Positions 11,548 through 24,602 are shown, counted from the first letter of the stretch. The stretch: 64,000 nt of DNA from Termitomyces sp. T153 (GCA_018296165.2 JACKQL020000022.1:310001-374000); one strand, 5' to 3'. A program made the numbers and translations. The notes: generated by a model from the sequence alone, not told the origin.

Positions 11548-12499
11548 TGTCACGACCCGCTCCCTAGACCCCGACACTGCCCCCAGCCCCCCCCCTTCAA
11601 TGCTCCGCCAAACTCCCCAACCCTTGCTCACCCTCCGCACCCACTTTGGGCAACTCTGACACTTCTTTGGCAGACCCCGATGGCTCCTTGATGAACTCCG
11701 ACACCTTCTCTGCAGCAGTTGATGCATCCCCTGAATTCCCCTGGACTCCCAAGGCTTTCCCCGACCCCGGAACGATCCGCTTTCCAACTGATCCCATCAG
11801 AATGTCACCGCAGCCTGTTCCAAGATCACACCCGACAACTGTCAACTCCGCGCAGTTCTGTCAAGCTGCCACCATATCCTCTGCCCTCTGGAGCCACCCA
11901 GTAGTAGGTATATAAGTTGTAGAAGAACTCCTAGTACTTTAGTCTTGATATTGCATTTACCGGTTTCCTATGTCTTGTCTTTCGTCTTGTCCCTGTCTCT
12001 ATTTTTAGTTTTGAATCTATCTCTGTTCTCTGTCTTGTCTCGCCTTGTCTCTGCCTTGTCTCAACCGTGTATAGTTCCTTTGTCTTCCTAAGTTCCTTTT
12101 ATCTCCAACAACAGTACGAACTCCATGTGCATGCTATGACCCGAACATTCCTATGACAACCCTGGACCTTGCTCCCACTTGGCCCAGGAACACCTCACGT
12201 CTTGGCAATCTCCTGTCAAACCTCCAGCTCTGCCTCCATCAACCGCAAAGCCTCTGCTTACCCCGCATTCTAATTGCACGCCCACAAACTTGCTCCGGCA
12301 CCCGTCCAGGTTCAACAACGAGTATACTTGGTCTTAGATGCCTCTGAGCTGCTCTGGACTTGCTCGGACTGCCCCTAGCTCCCCCTCGCAAGTCCCTCCA
12401 CATCAATACTGGATGCTTGGTTATAAGCGCAGGACATCGCATCTGCCTAGTAAGGACTCGCCAGTGTAGCTGAGCCCCCGTCATCAGTGGAACCTGACA
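11548..12499 (+). repeat. Element C 5' LTR
   Basis: A 952-bp LTR, TGTCACGACC to AACCTGACA. It aligns along its whole length with the split 3' LTR (21077-21695 plus 33832-34158, 946 bp). It carries a TATA box, the start motif and the TCTCGTC-like pyrimidine run typical of the family. Confidence 0.92.
11908..11951 (+). promoter_or_regulatory. Element C LTR promoter and predicted mRNA start
   Basis: GTATATAAG at 11908-11916 is followed, 33 nt downstream, by AGTCTTGATAT at 11941-11951. The same spacing is seen in LTRs A, D, E and K. AGTCTTGATAT is complementary to the primer-binding site at 12502, which marks it as the probable first bases of the transcript. Confidence 0.7.
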
Positions 12500-12501
12500 T
12501 G

Positions 12502-12512
12502 ATATCAAGACT
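12502..12512 (+). promoter_or_regulatory. Element C primer-binding site, self-complementary type
   Basis: ATATCAAGACT begins 2 nt after the LTR and is an exact 11-nt complement of the predicted mRNA start at 11941-11951. See the separate finding on self-priming. Confidence 0.78.
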
Positions 12513-12533
12513 CCCCCTTACCCCATTCTTGAT

Positions 12534-15036
12534 GTCTGCATATAACCCCACGTACAACCCCACCAGCTACCTAACCAACATCTATGGTTGACCAGTACCA
12601 GAAAACCCCTACGCTCCATTCTACCCAGGCTCTCCCATGGATCAGTACATCCCCTGTCACTGGACCCCTGACCCCAACCAGGTGTTCTATGCCCCCTCCA
12701 TCAGCCAGGGAATACCTCTGGGCTGGCGCCGCCCTCCCGCATTCTCCACCAATGGCAACAACCCCTGCATGTACCCCGGGGGATATTCCGTGGCACCCCC
12801 CAACCTTGCCTACCTTCCCCCTGCCCACTACTATGCGTACCCAGTCCCTGCTGCAGCCCTGACCCCTCCAGGGCCTATGGACAATGATTCCCCCCCTTGT
12901 ATGCTGTTCCCCACCCAAGCCCCTCCTTCTCCCAGGCAGCAAAGGGTCAAAGTCTACGCCCAACAACGCGACAAAGTCCTCTGCTTTCTCCGCCTCTCTT
13001 CCATGGAGTTCACAAGACGCACCCGCACCCTCCTCACCAACCTAGGCTACTTTGACACCTCTGCAACTCCGGAAGTCTGGGTGGATCGACTCCTTGATTT
13101 CCATAAGCGCTATCTGCAAGGAAACCTCCCGGAGACTACGCAAGGCACCCTGGGCATTGACGATAACTTATGGAACGAGCTCCGTGCATTGGTCGAAGAA
13201 ATCCACACCAGCCTGAACCCCCGCCCCTTCAAAGACCCTCTAGACCCTGCCCACTCCTTCCATGTGCAATGCGGGGAGCCCGTTGGAACATGAAGCAAAG
13301 CCCTGCCTTCTGTTCCCTGTCAGCAGGAAGAACTCAATGCAGCCTCCAGCATCTTGAGGAACCTCAACCCCGTGGGGGGATTGTTTGACCAACCAGCCAC
13401 CCATACCTTGGCCCTCTCTGCTCGCCCTTGGGCCAACTCCATCCCCAGCGCCTTCCGAACCTGGGACCAGCCTGCCATCTCCAAACCCTGCCCCCAACGG
13501 CCACCCCCATGCATTGATGATGACAACCAGACTCTCTCCTACATCAACGAGCCTGGTAAACCTGCCGACGAGCACGCCCCACACAATGGACCTCTATGAG
13601 ACTGACCCCCCCACTTCGACCTCTGCATCCCTCATGTCAATGCCCCTCTACTCCGTCCCAACACCCCAGTCCCCCCACGACAGCCCACAGGTCCCGGGGT
13701 GCCCCAACCACCCTTCCTTACCAACCATCCTCGTCCCCCACCCGCTCTGCTGCCTAACCCTCTCACCAACACAAATTATTTCGGACTCTCCACCCCCAGG
13801 GGACCCCCTCAATGGGCCCCAAGGCCCGCCCCGGGCAACACGGGTCAACCCTCTGGCAGAGGGCCACCCAATGGCGGACCCCCTGAGGGATGGGGCCCAG
13901 CAATGGACAACTTCCCCCCCCAGCACGGAAACGGGAACAACTACTATTACTACTACAATGCCAGACCCCCACTCTGAGCTCAAAATCCACAGGACAATAC
14001 CCGTGATGCACTGGCCTGGGAGGGTAAGCTTGACATTCAGAAACCCAAAACCTTCACTGGCCGTGACCCCCGGAAGTGGCAAATCTTTCTAAACCAGTGT
14101 CTGACTATGTTCCAAGCTAAGCCAATCACTTTCCAACTTGAGAGCTCACAAGTGGCCTTTGCCACATCATATTTACAGAGTATCGCCTTCGATCATTACA
14201 CCGCGCTACTCCAGTTCGACCCCAACAACCCCGTGCTCTCCAATTGGCTTGCTTTCACCCAGGAATTCTTGAGTAAGTTTGGTGTCTTTGACACTGTAGC
14301 GGAGGCGGAGAAAAATCTCTTCAACCTCCAAATGCATGACAACAAATGCTTCACGACCTTTATTGTATGGTTCGAACAGGAAGCCTACGAGACCGGCTGG
14401 AACTACAATGCTCTCCAATTCGCCCTCCATCATGCCCTGCCTCAATGAATCAAGGACGTCCTTTGCCTTGCACCCAAGCAAACCACCTACAACGGGTACA
14501 AGGTGCTCGTTACCCAGGTTGACCACCGTTACTGGGAAGATTGCAGCGAAAACATGGCACCCCAGACCCCCTGGAATGCCTCCGGTAACACCAACTGGCA
14601 GGCCGGAGCAACCAACAGCGTTCAGTCCTCAATCCCCACTAACCCCGCCAACCCCACACCCTGTTTTCCCTCGGGCCGAGGGATTACCAGCACCAACCCA
14701 CCCCAGGGGCAACGTCCACCAGCCCAGCTCAACACTGCCGACCTCCATGAAACCCTGGAACCCTTGGACACCAACCCCGACAACCACGACAACATTCTGG
14801 ACCCCGCCAACAACCAGGAAGCCTTATGCGCAAACAGGATCCGGGATAGCCCATGGATCTATGTGCCGGAGGAAATGCAGGAGAAATGATGGAAGGAGGG
14901 TGTGTGCATCCTATGCGGTGAGCAGGGACACTTTATTCACAGTTGTCCTAAATGACAGGTGATGGGATGCGCCGTGTGGACGATCAAGGGAGAAGACTGT
15001 AACTACTAGTTTACAGAAAATGAGTTGGTGGTTTAG
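12534..15036 (+). pseudogene. Element C gag remnant
   Basis: Starts MSAYNPTYNPTSYLT at 12534 and ends at a TAG at 15034. It has a long proline-rich N-terminal half with a tyrosine run (NNYYYYYNARPP near 13942), a gag capsid-like domain (WQIFLNQCLTMFQAKP near 14075, LSNWLAFTQEFLSKFG near 14238) and a CCHC knuckle (CILCGEQGHFIHSCPK at 14908-14955). Internal stops, mostly TGA, and frameshifts interrupt it, for example at 12588 (TGA) and 13291. Pol follows in the -1 frame. I found no canonical slippery heptamer at this junction. Confidence 0.85.
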
Positions 15037-15044
15037 GTCTTGAA

Positions 15045-18000
15045 GATGCACTAGACCGCAGACCAGACCCCGATGTCTTCTCCGCCCCGGCCACACTCCT
15101 CTGCACAACGATACTTGCCCTGGACAACCCCTCAGTACATCTCCCTTCCCACTCATCCACCAACCTCCTCCTCCGCAACACTCTCCACTTCACCACCAAC
15201 CCTGTCCCCACACTAGTCGACAGCGGCGCCACCAACAACTTCATCAATGAATCCCTGGCAGTGCTCACTCCCCACCCCCTCCAATGCCTCCCCACCCCAA
15301 TCCCCCTCAAACATTTTGATGGAGACCCCACCCCAGCAGGAGACATCACACACTGCCTGGAAACGACCATGACCTTCGCCAATGGATGACAGCAAGAACT
15401 CTGACTACTTATCACCAAATTACACCCTTCCACCCCCATTGTCTTAGGATTCTCATGGCTCCGTTCCACCAACCCCCACGTTGACTGGCCCAGCCTCACC
15501 CTCTGCCTTGACCATGACAACCCCACCAACTCCAGGCTGGTACCTTTCAATGTCTCACCCTCCTCTGAGAACTCCAAGGCCACAATCGACCACCCCTGGA
15601 CTCCTCCGCAGCTCTGCTCTAGATCCGCACAGTCATTCATTATCAATGTCTGACTCGACAACCCTTCCAAGGTATTCCCTGCCCTTGTCAACAGCAGCAC
15701 CTCCGGCACCTTTGTCAGTAACCAGCTCGGCCTCTGGCACAGCGACCTCAACAGACCCCTCAAGCTCCAACTCTTTGATGGAAGCCCCACCACGACAAGG
15801 ATCATGCAATACCAAAACAACACCCTCACCCTCGACAACGACCTGCAGTTTCAGGCCTGGCTCCTCATTGGTGCCATTCCCTTTGCACGCCTTCTACAAG
15901 ACGGCACCCCCACCTTTCAGCTACAAATCACGCCAGCCCTACCCGAGGAGCACCTCCACACAGGGACCACCACGCCAGAGAGCAAGATGGAGGAACAGAT
16001 CCTATCCAAAGTAGTTCCCCCTGAGTATCATGAGTTTGCTGACGTGTTCTCTGAAAGGAGTGCCAAAGAACTTCCCCTGCACCGCTCCTACAACCACAAG
16101 ATCAACCTCAAGGAAGGTACCTCACTCCCATTTGGCAAGATCTACAACATGTCCAAGGTCGAGCTCCAAGCCTTGAAAGAATACCTTGATGACATGCTCA
16201 GCAAGGGCTTCATACGCCCGTTGATCTCCACCGCTGGTGCTCCGGTCCTGTTTGCCAAGAAGAAGGACAGGTCCCTCTGACTCTGTGTGGATTATTGGGG
16301 GCTCAACAAAGTCACCAAAAAGAACCGGTATCCCCTCCCCTTGATCAGAGACCTCGTTAATCATCTCTGCAGTGCCAAGATTTACACAAAGATAGACCTC
16401 CGCTCTGGCTACAACAACATCCAGATCGCTCTGGGACATGAATGGAAGACTGCCTTTCACACCCACTATGGCCTCTTTGAGTACCTTGTAATGCCCTTCG
16501 GAATGACTAACTCCCCCGCCACTTTTCAGTACTTCATGAACAACATCTTCCACGACATGAATGACGTTTTTGTTATTGTATACCTGGACGACATCCTGAT
16601 CTACTTGAATTTGCTGAGGAAACATCCGGAGCACATCCGCCACATTTTAGAATGACTCTGAGAGTACCACCTTCATGCCAAACCCAAGAAATGCTCCTTC
16701 CACATGACAGAGGTCGAATATCTTGGAGTCGTCATCACTCCTGACAGCATGCGCATGGACCCCGTCAAGGTCAATGCAGTACTCAACTGGCCCCCACTGC
16801 AGAACATCAAGGAGGTACAGTCATTCCTGGGGTTTGCTAACTTTTATCGCCGTTTCATTGACAACTACTCCGGGATCACCAAACCCCTCAACCAACTCAC
16901 ATGGAAGGACACCCCTTGGGATTGGGACAGCAAGTGCCAGAGCGTATTCCTCCTCCTGAAAAGGGCCTTCACCTCCACTCCAGTCCTCTGCCATTTTGAC
17001 CCCTCCCTGCCGATTGTGCTCAAGTGCGACGCCTCCAACTATGTTATCGCCGGAATACTCTCCCAGTCAGACTTGGAGGGCAAAGATCTCTGTCCCATTG
17101 CCTTCTACACCCGATCAATGATCCCAGCGGAACTCATCTACAACATCTACAACAAAGAACTCCTTGCAATCGTCAAAGCCTTCTGTCAGTGGCAGGCCTA
17201 CCTCGAGGGGTCCCTGCACCACATCCAAGTATACTCCAACCACATCAACCTGCAATACTTCATGACCACGAAACAGCTCAGCCACCACCAAGCCCAATGG
17301 TCCAAAACCCTCTCGGAGTACAACTTCACCATCCACTACCGCCCCGGGCAACTCAGCACAAAGCCCGACGCCCTCACTCGAAGATCTGACATGTACCCAA
17401 AAAAGTCATTCGAAGCTGAATGGAATGCATTCAACCATCGAGTTGTAATCCCCCCCAAACATCTACATGCTGTGCTGATTTTAAATGAAGAAGGAATCCT
17501 CCAACAAATCAGAAATTCACCCCCAGACTCCTTCTTCACCCAGCACAACCCCCGCAACAACCCCAAAGAGTCGAGCGCTGGGAACCCCTTTTTGCTGTCT
17601 CCAGACCACTGCCTCCTGCCCCAGAGTGGACAAATTTATGCCCTGGACCACAAGTCCATCCGCCTCGACATACTCTGGCAGCACCATGACCATAAGCTCC
17701 AAGGGCACCCAGGAATTTGTAAGACCCTTCAACTCATCTCCCGGACTTACTTCTGGCCAGGAGTGAAAAAGGACATCACGTGATACATAAGGGCCTGCAA
17801 ACCCTGCCTCCAGGCCAAGGTACCCCATCACCACCCCCATGGATTGTTGAAACCCCTCCCCGTCGGCTGCTGCCCCTGGTCCTTCCTATCGATGGATCAT
17901 ATTGTCAAACTCCCCGATTTTGAAGGTTTTAACACGATCCTCGTCATCATTTGCCACCTCACCAAGCAAGCCCTCTTCATCCCCTGCCACACCACCAACA

Positions 18001-18950
18001 ATGCTCCAGAGTTCGCCAAACTGTTTCTCGAACACGTATTCTCCAAGCACGGACTCCCAGACGACATCGTCTCTGACTGCAGACCCCTGTTCATATCCCA
18101 CTTTTGGCAGTTGCTATGCAGGGTGCTTGAGATTAAAACCAACCTCTCCACTGCCTATCACCTGGAGACCGACAGACAAACAGAACGAGTGAACCAGATG
18201 CTGGAGCAGTATCTCTGCCTATACATTAACTATTTACAGAATGACTGGCATGCAGAACTCCCCCTCACCGAATTCACCTACAACAACACACCCCACTCCA
18301 CCACCAGAGTCTCCCCCTTCTATGCCAACAAAGGCTATAACCCCCAACTCACCCTGTCCCTGAAGGACATCCCCTCCCACGCCACCCACAAAGTCGCTGA
18401 GGACCTCTGATCCCTTCACCAATTTCTCCGGGACAAGATCAACACTGCCAATCGAGCCTACTCCAAACATGCTGATGCCCAACGCAACCCCACCCCCGAC
18501 TGGCCTCCTGGCACCTTGGTTTGGCTCGATCAATGCAACCTCAAGACCTGGAGGCCCTCCATCAAACTAGACCACAAGTGCCTCGGTCCTTTCAAAGTCC
18601 TCCAGAAGGTCTCCATGCATGTCTATAAACTTGACCTACCTCCGGGCTTGAAAGGCCTCCACCCCATGTTCCATGTTTGACTCCTTGAAAAACATGCCCT
18701 GGACTCCTTCCCCAGCCAGCGCCCCAGCTGACCACCCCCTGTCAAGGTTGAGGACAAGTACCGCTATGAGGTCAACTAGATCCTTGACTCCCACTTGGTC
18801 TGCGGACGACCCCAGTACTTGGTCTGCTGGAAAGGCTACAGACCTGAGGATGACACATGGGAGCCCTGAGAAAACCTCAACAGAGCCCCCAACGAACTCT
18901 GGAACTTCCATTGACAACACCCCACCAAGCCCTGGGACCTCCAAGACTAG
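15045..18950 (+). pseudogene. Element C pol remnant
   Basis: Order: first aspartic protease (DSGA at 15219-15230), second protease-like copy whose site reads NSST at 15690 and whose end is deleted, then [18 protein letters not shown], reverse transcriptase ([30 protein letters not shown] at 16579), RNase H (LKCDASNYVIAGILSQ at 17020), H2C2 finger (HHDHKLQGHPG near 17680), integrase core (MDHIVKLPD, IVSDCRPLF, RQTERVNQM), GPF module and chromodomain ([16 protein letters not shown] near 18822) to the TAG at 18948. TGA and TAG codons replace Arg or Trp at many sites. The catalytic D, D and E of integrase are all still present. Confidence 0.92.
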
Positions 18951-19175
18951 CAAGTGCAGATGGCATCAGTGGGCATAACCCCTGCCTCTAGATTTATCAG
19001 GGATTCAACTCCCATGAGTACTCCCCTATGTGTTTTCACTTACTTTGCCCCCCACTCATTCTGAAAACTTCTCATGCTCAGCAGAAGTGCAGAGTCCAAT
19101 GTTAATAAGACTACAAATACAAAATATAGGAACAAGGGAGCGCAGGGCAACGAGACACTGGAATCCAGAAAGCCC

Positions 19176-20867
19176 CTACTCCCCCTCCCCCCCCAAGTCT
19201 GCCTCCATGATCCTTCCCACCAGATCCACCTCCAGCTGTGCTACTACCATTGCCAGGACTTTGGGATGCCTCGGGAGCAGCTCCGCCATGTCCACCGCCA
19301 CCTCCCACCACGCTCCGGGGTCTGCCGTTGCCCTCTGCCAATGTCCCACCAGCAGATGCCCCATCTGCATGACCCCCTGCCCCAACTCTGGTGGGAAATC
19401 CCCAGGCATCCTTGCCAGCCCATCGTGAATGGACCCCAGCGCCACTGACGCTCTGTTGAGGAGGATGCGATGCTCCCTGGCCCAGTCTACAGAATCGAAT
19501 GTCAGCTCGTAGTAAACGGGAAATGAAGGGAGCACTTACAGAGCACTCCCCGCTGCCCCAAGGCCGCCTCGTTGGCAAGCCACTCTTCCTGCCACCATGC
19601 CCTCTCCACTGTTGCTCGGGTCACCTTTGCACTGGGCCCCCACTGAGTTCCCCGCGTTCCCAACCCCTCTGATCATTGCCCCACTGCCTGTGCCCACGCC
19701 TCCAATGGCCTCATGCATGCTTGCAACTCTTGAAGCTGCGACAGTTGCTCCATGGCGGTCCCCACGGCAATATCTTTATCCCTACGTGCCAAGTTCCATT
19801 CCTTCTGAGCCTCGTCCAGTTCCCTCTGAAACCTGTCCCTCTCCTCCTCCACCCTACGGACTTCCTCCCCACATGTGGCCAACAACCTCTCCAACTCCTC
19901 TGCCTGATGCCACAGGAAAGCCTCAACAATCAACCATGACCCTCCCGTGGATGGCTCAACCAAGGTCCTAGAAGTTGGGGAATATACTGTAGGACCAGGA
20001 GGGCCTGCCAATGCCAGCTCCCCCTGTGCCCGCTTGCTAGGCCCTGCCTCTGGTGAGGGGGACGCCCTCTGTTTACCCTTGTCACACGTCGTGGGGGCCC
20101 CCTCCCTCTGCCCACCCCATGGGGGCCCAATCTTCATCAGGGGCCACCCCGTGCCAACCCCCCCCTCTACCCCAGAACCCCTCCCTGAGACCCTACCTCT
20201 CCAACCCTCCTCCAACTGCATTGCAACCCACTTGCAATCCCACCCCTGTTCTGCCGCAATGCAAGTGGCATGCCAACTCAGAGTGACAGAGCACTTCTTG
20301 TGCCGTGAGCGACACGGGAGACACACTGACATGTCCCGCTGCACCCCTGGCATGGGCTCCTCAAACTCGCACTGTTCATCCCGCCAGGTACAGGACACGC
20401 ACTAGAAACGTGGGTTAGTTCGATAGTGAAGGAACATGCCAATGATGCACCGGGGCCACCGCCTGACACCACTCCAACGTCAGGGGACCTCTTGCTCGCC
20501 CCGTGGCCTCTGCAAAGTACTCTGGCGTCATGTCTGCCTGCGCGACTCTTGACCTTGTAGGGATGGGGCGGACCACTCTGGGGGCCATACCAGACCTGGA
20601 GCGAGAAGCAAGGACCATCTCCCCCACTGACTGCACTGGAACCTCCCCCGACGTAGGCCCCGAAGGGCCCACCACTGCCACCAACAACTCTGACGGGGCT
20701 TATTCAAGCACTCTGGCCATGACAAGTAAGAGATGGTACTTACGACTATGGTACATTGCCTGCACCTGCCTACAGTCTCGCCAACCCTCAGAGTCCTCTG
20801 AGGAAGAAGTCGAGGTATGTGCCGATGGGGAGGGGGATGCTGCTGGAGAATATGCAGAAGACAACAT
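19176..20867 (-). pseudogene. Element C antisense gene (one premature stop)
   Basis: Same gene as in A. Exons on the minus strand: 20744-20867, 20451-20689, 19540-20401 and 19176-19486 (124, 239, 862 and 311 nt). Introns are 54, 49 and 53 nt: GTAAGT...TCAG, GTGCAT...CTAG with an AACTAAC branch site, and GTAAGT...GTAG. Splicing is needed to keep the frame and to remove in-frame stops in intron sequence. All six cysteines of the cluster are kept (CVSC, then C after six residues, CLPC, then C after six residues). Exon 3 is 9 nt shorter than in A and D, an in-frame change, and has one nonsense codon (TGA at 19673-19675). The exons therefore look constrained while the host pol has collapsed. Confidence 0.8.
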
Positions 20868-21063
20868 TGGAAAAGTTTGGGAACCCCAGAGTACATCTGA
20901 TCCTTTTCAATGACTAGGAAAGAACCCCCTGAGTGGCGGCCATGCTTCGACTTCATTCCCCATGCCGCCACCACTACTGCAGTCTGATCAATATTGCTCA
21001 ACTTTGATTCCCATGCCCCACCGATCCCCAAACTGTACCCCGCGTCTCAAGGGTCTTGACACT

Positions 21064-21076
21064 GAAGGGGGGGTGA
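21064..21076 (+). promoter_or_regulatory. Element C polypurine tract
   Basis: GAAGGGGGGGTGA directly before the 3' LTR, identical to that of A. Confidence 0.85.
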
Positions 21077-21695
21077 TGTCACAACCTGCTCCCTAGACCC
21101 CAACACTGCCCCCAGCCCCCCCCTTCAATGCTCTGCCAAACTCCCCAACCCTCGCCCACCCTCCGCGCCCACTTCGGGCAACTCCAACACTTCTCTGGCA
21201 GACCCTGACGGCTCCTTGATGAACTCCAACGCCTTCTCCGCAGCAGTTGATGCCTGAATTCCCCTGGACTCCCGAGGCTTTCCCCGACCCCGGAACGATC
21301 CACTTTCCAACTGATCCCATCGGAATGTCACCGCAGCCCGTTCCAAGATTGCACCCAACAACCGTCGACTCTGCACAGTTCTGTCAAGCCGCCACCATAT
21401 CCTCTGCCCTCTGGAGCCACCCAGTAGTAGGTATATAAGTTGTAGAAGAACTCCTAGTACTTTAGTCTTGATATTGCATTTACCAGTTTCCTATGTCTTG
21501 TCTTTCATCTTGTCCCTGTCTCTATTTTTAGTTTTGAATCTATCTCTGTTCTCTGTCTCATCTCGCCTTGTCTCCACCTTGTCTTGACTGTGTATAGTTC
21601 CTTTGTCTTCCTAAGTTCCTTTCATTTCCAACAACAGTACGAACTCCGTGCGCGTGCTATGACTCGAACATTCCTACAACAACCCCGGACCTTGC
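21077..21695 (+). repeat. Element C 3' LTR, first part
   Basis: Begins TGTCACAACC and is closely similar to the 5' LTR of C, with TATA box and AGTCTTGATAT. It is cut at CTTGC (21691-21695) by the insertion of element D and resumes at 33832. Confidence 0.92.
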
Positions 21696-22692
21696 TGTCA
21701 GGTTCCGCTGACAACGGGGGCTCAGTACACTGGCAAGTCCTTACTAGGCAAACACGATGTCCTGCGCTTATAACTAGGCGTCTGGAGTTGGAGTGGAGGT
21801 GGGAAGGCTTGTGAGGGGGTTCTAGGGAAAGTGGCCCGAGCAAGTCCTGAATGGCCCGGAGAAGTCTAAGACCGAAGGTATTGGTCGTTGACCCAGGGTG
21901 GGTGTCAGGGCTAGTTTGTGGGCGCGCAAATAGATTGCGTGGTAAGCGGAGGCTTCTCAGGTGATGGGGGCGGGGCCGGAGTTGGATAGGGGATTACCAG
22001 GGCTTGATGGGTCCTGGGGCCAAGCGGGGAATGAGGGTCGGAGTTGTTGTAAGAATGTTTGGGTCGTGGCATGTGCGCGGAGTTTGTACTGACGTAGGGA
22101 GCAAGAGGAACTTAGAAGAACAAGGGAAATATGTACAGTTGAGATGAGACGGAGACAAGACAAGACTGAGGAGAAAGATAGATTTGAAACTTAAAAATAG
22201 AAACAGAGACAAGATGAGAGACAAAACATAGGAAACCGGTAAATGTAATATCAAGACTAAAGTTTGAGGAGTTATTCTACAACTTATATACCGACTACTG
22301 GGTACTCCAGAGGGTGGTGGATATGGCGGTGGGAGTCGATGGAGCTGTGTGGAGTTGATGGGTGTCGGGTACAATCCAAGGGCGGGCCACGGCGGTATTC
22401 TGATGGAATCAGTTGGGGGCGCGGGCTGCTCCAAGGATGTCGTGATACTCTGGGACGGGTCGGGTAAACTAGGATAGGGGGTTGGGAACGTATGACGTGG
22501 CCAGGAACAGTGGGGGAAGGTTTCAGGGGGAGTGTTGATGGCTATGGAGAGGGTGTTGGAGTTGCTGTCGGGGTTTGCTGGAGAAGCGTTGGAGTTATCC
22601 AGTGTGGGCACAAAAGTGTGGGCAGGGTTGAGGGGAGTTAGATGGGAAATTGGGAGGGGTTGGGAACAGTGTCTAGGGAGCGGGTCATGACA
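21696..22692 (-). repeat. Element D 3' LTR
   Basis: A 997-bp LTR in reverse orientation (plus strand reads TGTCAGGTTCC to GGTCATGACA). It pairs with 32831-33826 (996 bp). The start motif AGTCTTGATATT is at 22247-22258 on the minus strand. The minus-strand polypurine tract (GAAGGGGGGG) lies next to it at about 22693-22705. Confidence 0.92.
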
Positions 22693-22905
22693 TTACCCCC
22701 CCTTCAGCATTGAGACCCTCGAGATGCGGGGAGCAAGTCGGGGATCGGTAGGGCATGGGAATCGAAGTTGATCAATATTGATCAAACCGCAGCAAGCAGT
22801 GGCAGCATGGGGAAGGAAGTCAAGGTGTGGCCGCCATTTGTCAGGGGCTCCTTCCTAAGGTATTAAAAGGGGTGGATGCACCCGGGAGTCCCCCAGCTTG
22901 TTGTA

Positions 22906-24602
22906 ATGTCTTCTTCAGCTTATTCTCCCGCAGCATCTAGGTCGCCGTCCCCGCCATCCCAGCCATTGTCTTCCAAGGATTCAGAGGGTTGCCAAGATTG
23001 CCGTCGGATCGAGGCAATGTACCGTAGCCATGAGTGCGGTCTGTCTCATGTACCCCAGAATACTGATTGGTCCTTCGCAGAGTTGTCCGCGGCCGTGGCA
23101 GGTCCCTCAGGGCCATTGTCTGGCATGGACATGATGCAGCCACTGGCGGGCATGGCCCCTTCTATGCGCTCCAAGTCTGGCATTTGTCCAGTGGTGGTCC
23201 GGCTTGTCCCAGAGGGTTCGAGGGTGGTACAGGTGGAGGTAATGCCCGAGCAGTTTACCAAGGCGGTGGGTAGGGCGAGGGGTCCCCCCATCCTCGAGTG
23301 GTGTCAGGCGGCGGCCCCGGTGAGTGGCTACTTAGCTTTATGTTTCCCAGACCAACATGCCCCTGCAGTGTGCGTCTTGCACCTGATGAGGGGAGCAGTG
23401 TGAATTTGAGGAGCCTGCATCGGGGGTATGGCGGGACACATCGGTGTGCCTTCCATGCCATTCACAGCACGAGAAGTGCTCCGTCACCCTGAGTTGGCGT
23501 GCCACTTGCATTGTGGTGGAGCAAGGGTGGGATTGAGATTGGGTTGCAGCGCAACTGGAGGAAGGGCGGAAGGGCAGGGTGTCGTGGAGGGGCTCTGGAG
23601 CTGGGGGAGGGGAATGGGTTAGCGTGCCTGCTATGAAGGTGGGGCCCCCGCAGGGTGGACGGAGGGAGGGGGCCCTTCCCATGCAGGAGAAAGGGAAATG
23701 GAGAGTGTCCCCTTCACCCAAGGCAGGTCCCAGTAAGCGGGCGCGGGGCGAGCAGGTAATGGGGGGCCCCCCTGGTTCCGCGGTATACTCCCCTACATCC
23801 GGAGCCCCCATTGAGCAGTCCGCGGATAGGTCGTGGTCAGTTGCGGAGGCCTATCTGCAGCATTGGGTAGAGAGCTTGGAACGGTTGTTGGTCGCACGTG
23901 AGGAGGAGGTTCAGGGGGTATGGGAGGAGAGGGACGGGGCTCGACGGGAGCTGGATGGGGTTTGGAGGGAATGGGACTTGGCGTGGAAGGACAAGGACGT
24001 TGCCGTGGGGACTGCCACAGAGTGATTGTCTCATCTGCAGGAGTTGGAGGTGCGGATGGGGCATTTGCAGGCGCAGGTGGAGGCGGCGGAGGTGGTGATG
24101 CAGCAGGCAGGAGGCTCAGGGGCGCAGGAGACTCAGCAGTGTTCCAGTGCTGGGGAAGTCCAGGCTGTGGCAGAGAGGGCGCAGCGGCAGGAGGAATGGC
24201 TTGCCAACGAGGCGGCCTTGGGCCGGCAAGGAGTGCTTCGTGAGTGGTTTCCTTGCTTCCCATCTCCTAAGCACTGATTCCATTTCCATAGACTGGGCCA
24301 GGGAGCATCGCATCCTTCTTGACGGAGCGTCGGCAGCGCTGGAGTCCATCCATGATGGGTTGGCGAGGATGCCCAGAGACCTTCCGCTGGAGTTGAGTCA
24401 AGGGGTTACGCAGATGGGGTGTCTGTTGGCAGGGCATCAGCGGAGGGCGATGGCAGATCCCAGGGCGTGGTGGGAGATGGCAACAGACATGGGGGAACCG
24501 CTTTCCGGGCAACCTGAGGTTCTGGCAACAGTAGTGGCACAGTTGGAAGTGTTCATGGTGGGAAGAGTAGCGGGGTTAGGGTCGGAGGAGGAGGAGGAGT
24601 GA
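22906..24602 (+). pseudogene. Element D antisense gene (stops and a lost donor)
   Basis: Same gene as in A and C, here on the plus strand because D is reversed. Exons: 22906-23029, 23081-23319, 23369-24239 and 24292-24602, of 124, 239, 871 and 311 nt, exactly the lengths in A. Introns are 51, 49 and 52 nt. The donor of intron 1 is mutated (GTGAGT to ATGAGT, a CpG transition), and exon 3 has TGA codons near 23381 and at 24024 where A has CGA, so this copy is dead. The six cysteines, the coiled coil and the DWAREHRILLDGAS block are still clear. A TATA-like TATTAAAAGG lies about 36 nt before the ATG. Confidence 0.8.

Noticed and set aside
15020..15045. Possible -1 frameshift heptamer at the gag-pol junction of C and D
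   Set aside because: Pol is indeed in the -1 frame, but the sequence around the stop (GGCGGTTTAGG in D) does not fit X-XXY-YYZ, so I make no claim on the mechanism.
15011..15838. Minus-strand ORF of 275 codons opposite the protease of element C
   Set aside because: The plus strand clearly encodes two protease-like domains here; the minus reading has no recognisable motif and its D counterpart does not keep exon-like limits.
22264..22467. Short ORFs inside the LTRs of D, C, A and K
   Set aside because: They lie across promoter and untranslated LTR sequence and are not kept between LTR copies.
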